NCBI GenBank assembly: GCA_023301665.1
Contig: JALZUL010000043.1
Coordinates: forward strand, 1 to 8,531
Reading direction: 5' to 3'
Length of the DNA: 8,531 nucleotides
Source: Ascidiaceihabitans sp.
GTDB taxonomy: Bacteria > Pseudomonadota > Alphaproteobacteria > Rhodobacterales > Rhodobacteraceae
Shown here piece after piece: positions 7,549 through 8,531 of this stretch (position 1 is its first letter; each line of letters begins with the position of its first letter). Both the position numbers and the translations under genes were made by a program. The notes beneath the pieces were generated by a model that was not told the origin of the DNA, did no database searches, and saw only the letters and a program-made list of their open reading frames with translations.

Positions 7549-7585
7549 CTTAATTAGCCTACCTTTTCAAGGGCCGCTAATTGAG
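7549..7585 (-). repeat. Imperfect inverted repeat between the DUF1348 gene and the flavoprotein gene
   Basis: CTTAATTAGC (7549-7558) and GCTAATTGAG (7576-7585) are complementary at nine of ten positions, the tenth being a T/G pair, around a 17-base spacer. The spacer holds a smaller CCTT-TTC-AAGG inverted repeat. It fills most of the 66-base gap and sits about 18 bases upstream of the flavoprotein start. It could be an RNA stem-loop for processing or a protein-binding operator. No T run follows, so it is not a standard terminator. Confidence 0.4.
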
Positions 7586-7597
7586 ACCGTTGTTGAA

Positions 7598-8074
7598 CTA
7601 AAGACCCAAATCACTCAGGCTTGGGTGATCATCAGGGCGACGCCCCAACGGCCAGCGGAACTTCCGATCGGACTCTTCAATCGGATGTTCATTGATGCTG
7701 GCAAACCGACGTTCCATGAAACCATTCTCGTCAAACTCCCAGTTCTCGTTGCCGTAGGCGCGGAACCAGTTTCCACTATCATCGTGGTATTCATAGGCAT
7801 AACGCACAGCGATGCGATTGCCGTCGTGCGCCCACAGCTCTTTGATCAAGCGATAGTCTAATTCCTTGCCCCACTTTCGGGTTAGGAATTCTTCGATCTG
7901 GGCACGACCCTCGGGGAATTCTGCCCGGTTGCGCCACTTACTGTCAGGCGTGTAGGCAAGGGCAACCTTTGCAGCATTACGACCGTTCCAGCCGTCTTCG
8001 GCAAGACGAACCTTTTGGATTGCCGTCTCGTTCGTGAATGGTGGTAACGGATGGCGCGGAGCTTCGGAGGTCAT
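7598..8074 (-). CDS. DUF1348 / NTF2-like (SnoaL-fold) protein
   Basis: A 158-residue protein of the DUF1348 (COG3558) family in the nuclear-transport-factor-2-like fold, at full family length. Diagnostic stretches are ALAYTPDSKWRNRAEF (39-54), FLTRKWGKELDYRLIKELWA (63-82), YEYHDDSGNWFRAYGNENWE (94-113), FASINEHPIEESDR (124-137) and WPLGRRPDDHP (141-151). There is no signal peptide or membrane segment, so it is cytoplasmic. The fold forms a cone-shaped pocket used by some relatives as an enzyme active site; the role of this family is not established. ATG 8074-8072 has AAGGGGA (8087-8081) six bases upstream, and this ribosome site overlaps the end of the glutathione S-transferase gene, so the two are cotranscribed. 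Confidence 0.92.
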   Translation of the reverse strand: MTSEAPRHPLPPFTNETAIQKVRLAEDGWNGRNAAKVALAYTPDSKWRNRAEFPEGRAQIEEFLTRKWGKELDYRLIKELWAHDGNRIAVRYAYEYHDDSGNWFRAYGNENWEFDENGFMERRFASINEHPIEESDRKFRWPLGRRPDDHPSLSDLGL

Positions 8075-8085
8075 TTCTATTCCCC

Positions 8086-8531
8086 TTATTCAGCAGCAAG
8101 GCCAGCAGCGGTCGAAGGCATTGCTTCGAATCCTGGCAGGGCTTCGAAGCGAGCAATCCAAGCACGTACATTTGGATAAGGGGCAAGCGAAACATTCCCC
8201 TCAGGCGCATGAGCGGTATATGAGTACGTCGCGACATCAGCGATTGTTGGACGATCACCGACAAGCCACTCTTTACCCTCAAGCCCCTGCTCGAGCTTCA
8301 GCATGGCTTTGTCAGCCGTTGCGATTGCGAAATCTGGGTCTAAAGGCGCACCAAAAACCGTGATCAATCGCGCAGCGCAAGACCCAAACGCGATTTCACC
8401 GGCAGCAAGTGTGAGCCAGCGCTGAACATCAGCTTCGCCCGCTGCAGTGCTTGGAATCCACTCTGGGGCATATGACCGTGCGAGATAGACAAGAATAGCG
8501 TTCGAATCCGTCACAACTACGTCGCCATCCT
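8086..8531 (-). CDS. Glutathione S-transferase (partial, N-terminus beyond window)
   Basis: The frame is open to the right edge; 147 complete codons plus two bases are visible, ending at TAA 8088-8086. The visible N-terminal end reads DGDVVVTDSNAILVYLARSY, the end of the thioredoxin-like GST domain. The serine of DSNAI occupies the conserved position that binds the gamma-glutamyl group of glutathione. The all-helical C-terminal domain follows, with EWLVGDRPTIADVATYSY (the N-capping box and hydrophobic staple region) and PNVRAWIARFEALPGF near the end. GTG 8514 is an internal valine codon and not the start, because coding sequence continues upstream of it. The missing part should be about 55-60 residues, including the residue that activates glutathione, so subclass and activity cannot be fixed. 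It is 11 bases ahead of the DUF1348 gene and in the same operon. Confidence 0.92.
   Translation of the reverse strand, partial: DGDVVVTDSNAILVYLARSYAPEWIPSTAAGEADVQRWLTLAAGEIAFGSCAARLITVFGAPLDPDFAIATADKAMLKLEQGLEGKEWLVGDRPTIADVATYSYTAHAPEGNVSLAPYPNVRAWIARFEALPGFEAMPSTAAGLAAE

Noticed and set aside
5712..7861. Long open frames on the plus strand opposite the flavoprotein and DUF1348 genes (for example 5712-6167, 6906-7388 and 7412-7861)
   Set aside because: They are antisense to well-supported genes, have no recognisable domains, and their composition is explained by the coding strand.
8512..8514. GTG as the start of the glutathione S-transferase
   Set aside because: Coding sequence continues upstream to the window edge as DGDVV, matching the end of the GST thioredoxin-like domain. 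The GTG is an internal valine.

Overview
The window looks like ordinary chromosome of a marine alphaproteobacterium, most likely Rhodobacterales (Roseobacter group). This rests on the protein families, the gene layout and the moderate GC content as judged by eye; no database search was possible. It holds two transcription units facing each other, plus a divergently transcribed regulator at the left edge. I see no tRNA or rRNA gene, CRISPR array, insertion sequence or phage gene.

Left unit. A GntR-family regulator with an FCD ligand domain (minus strand, cut off by the window edge at base 1) is divergent from a plus-strand operon: ABC ATPase, Tat-exported solute-binding protein, two inner-membrane permeases, and an Asp/Glu/hydantoin-type racemase. 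The transporter has the architecture of the spermidine/putrescine (PotABCD) family, but its substrate cannot be read from the sequence. The racemase gene overlaps the second permease gene by one base, so the transported compound is probably a chiral amino-acid derivative such as a hydantoin, an allantoin-like ureide or an amino acid. The 227-base divergent gap contains a perfect 12-bp palindrome of the type bound by FCD-class GntR proteins. A strong GC-rich hairpin with a T-rich tail follows the binding-protein gene and probably sets the binding protein to permease ratio.

The most important irregularity is a one-base frameshift in the binding-protein gene, at a GGG run (1916-1918). It separates the Tat signal peptide from the otherwise intact mature protein. 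Adding one G restores a 424-residue protein. It is either a sequencing or assembly error or a recent inactivating mutation.

Right unit (minus strand, read from the right edge leftwards). A glutathione S-transferase (N-terminus beyond the window) is followed by a DUF1348/NTF2-like protein, then by a 651-residue fusion of two pyridoxamine-phosphate-oxidase-like flavin split barrels to a ferredoxin-reductase-like FAD/NAD(P) module with no [2Fe-2S] domain. The first two genes are 11 bases apart. The third follows after 66 bases that hold an imperfect inverted repeat. The content suggests redox or detoxification metabolism of an unknown substrate. The two units converge across 103 bases (5473-5575), where I see no convincing terminator.

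I found no clearly new biological system. The best leads are the frameshift, the putative GntR operator, the transporter-racemase pairing and the GST/DUF1348/flavoprotein cluster.
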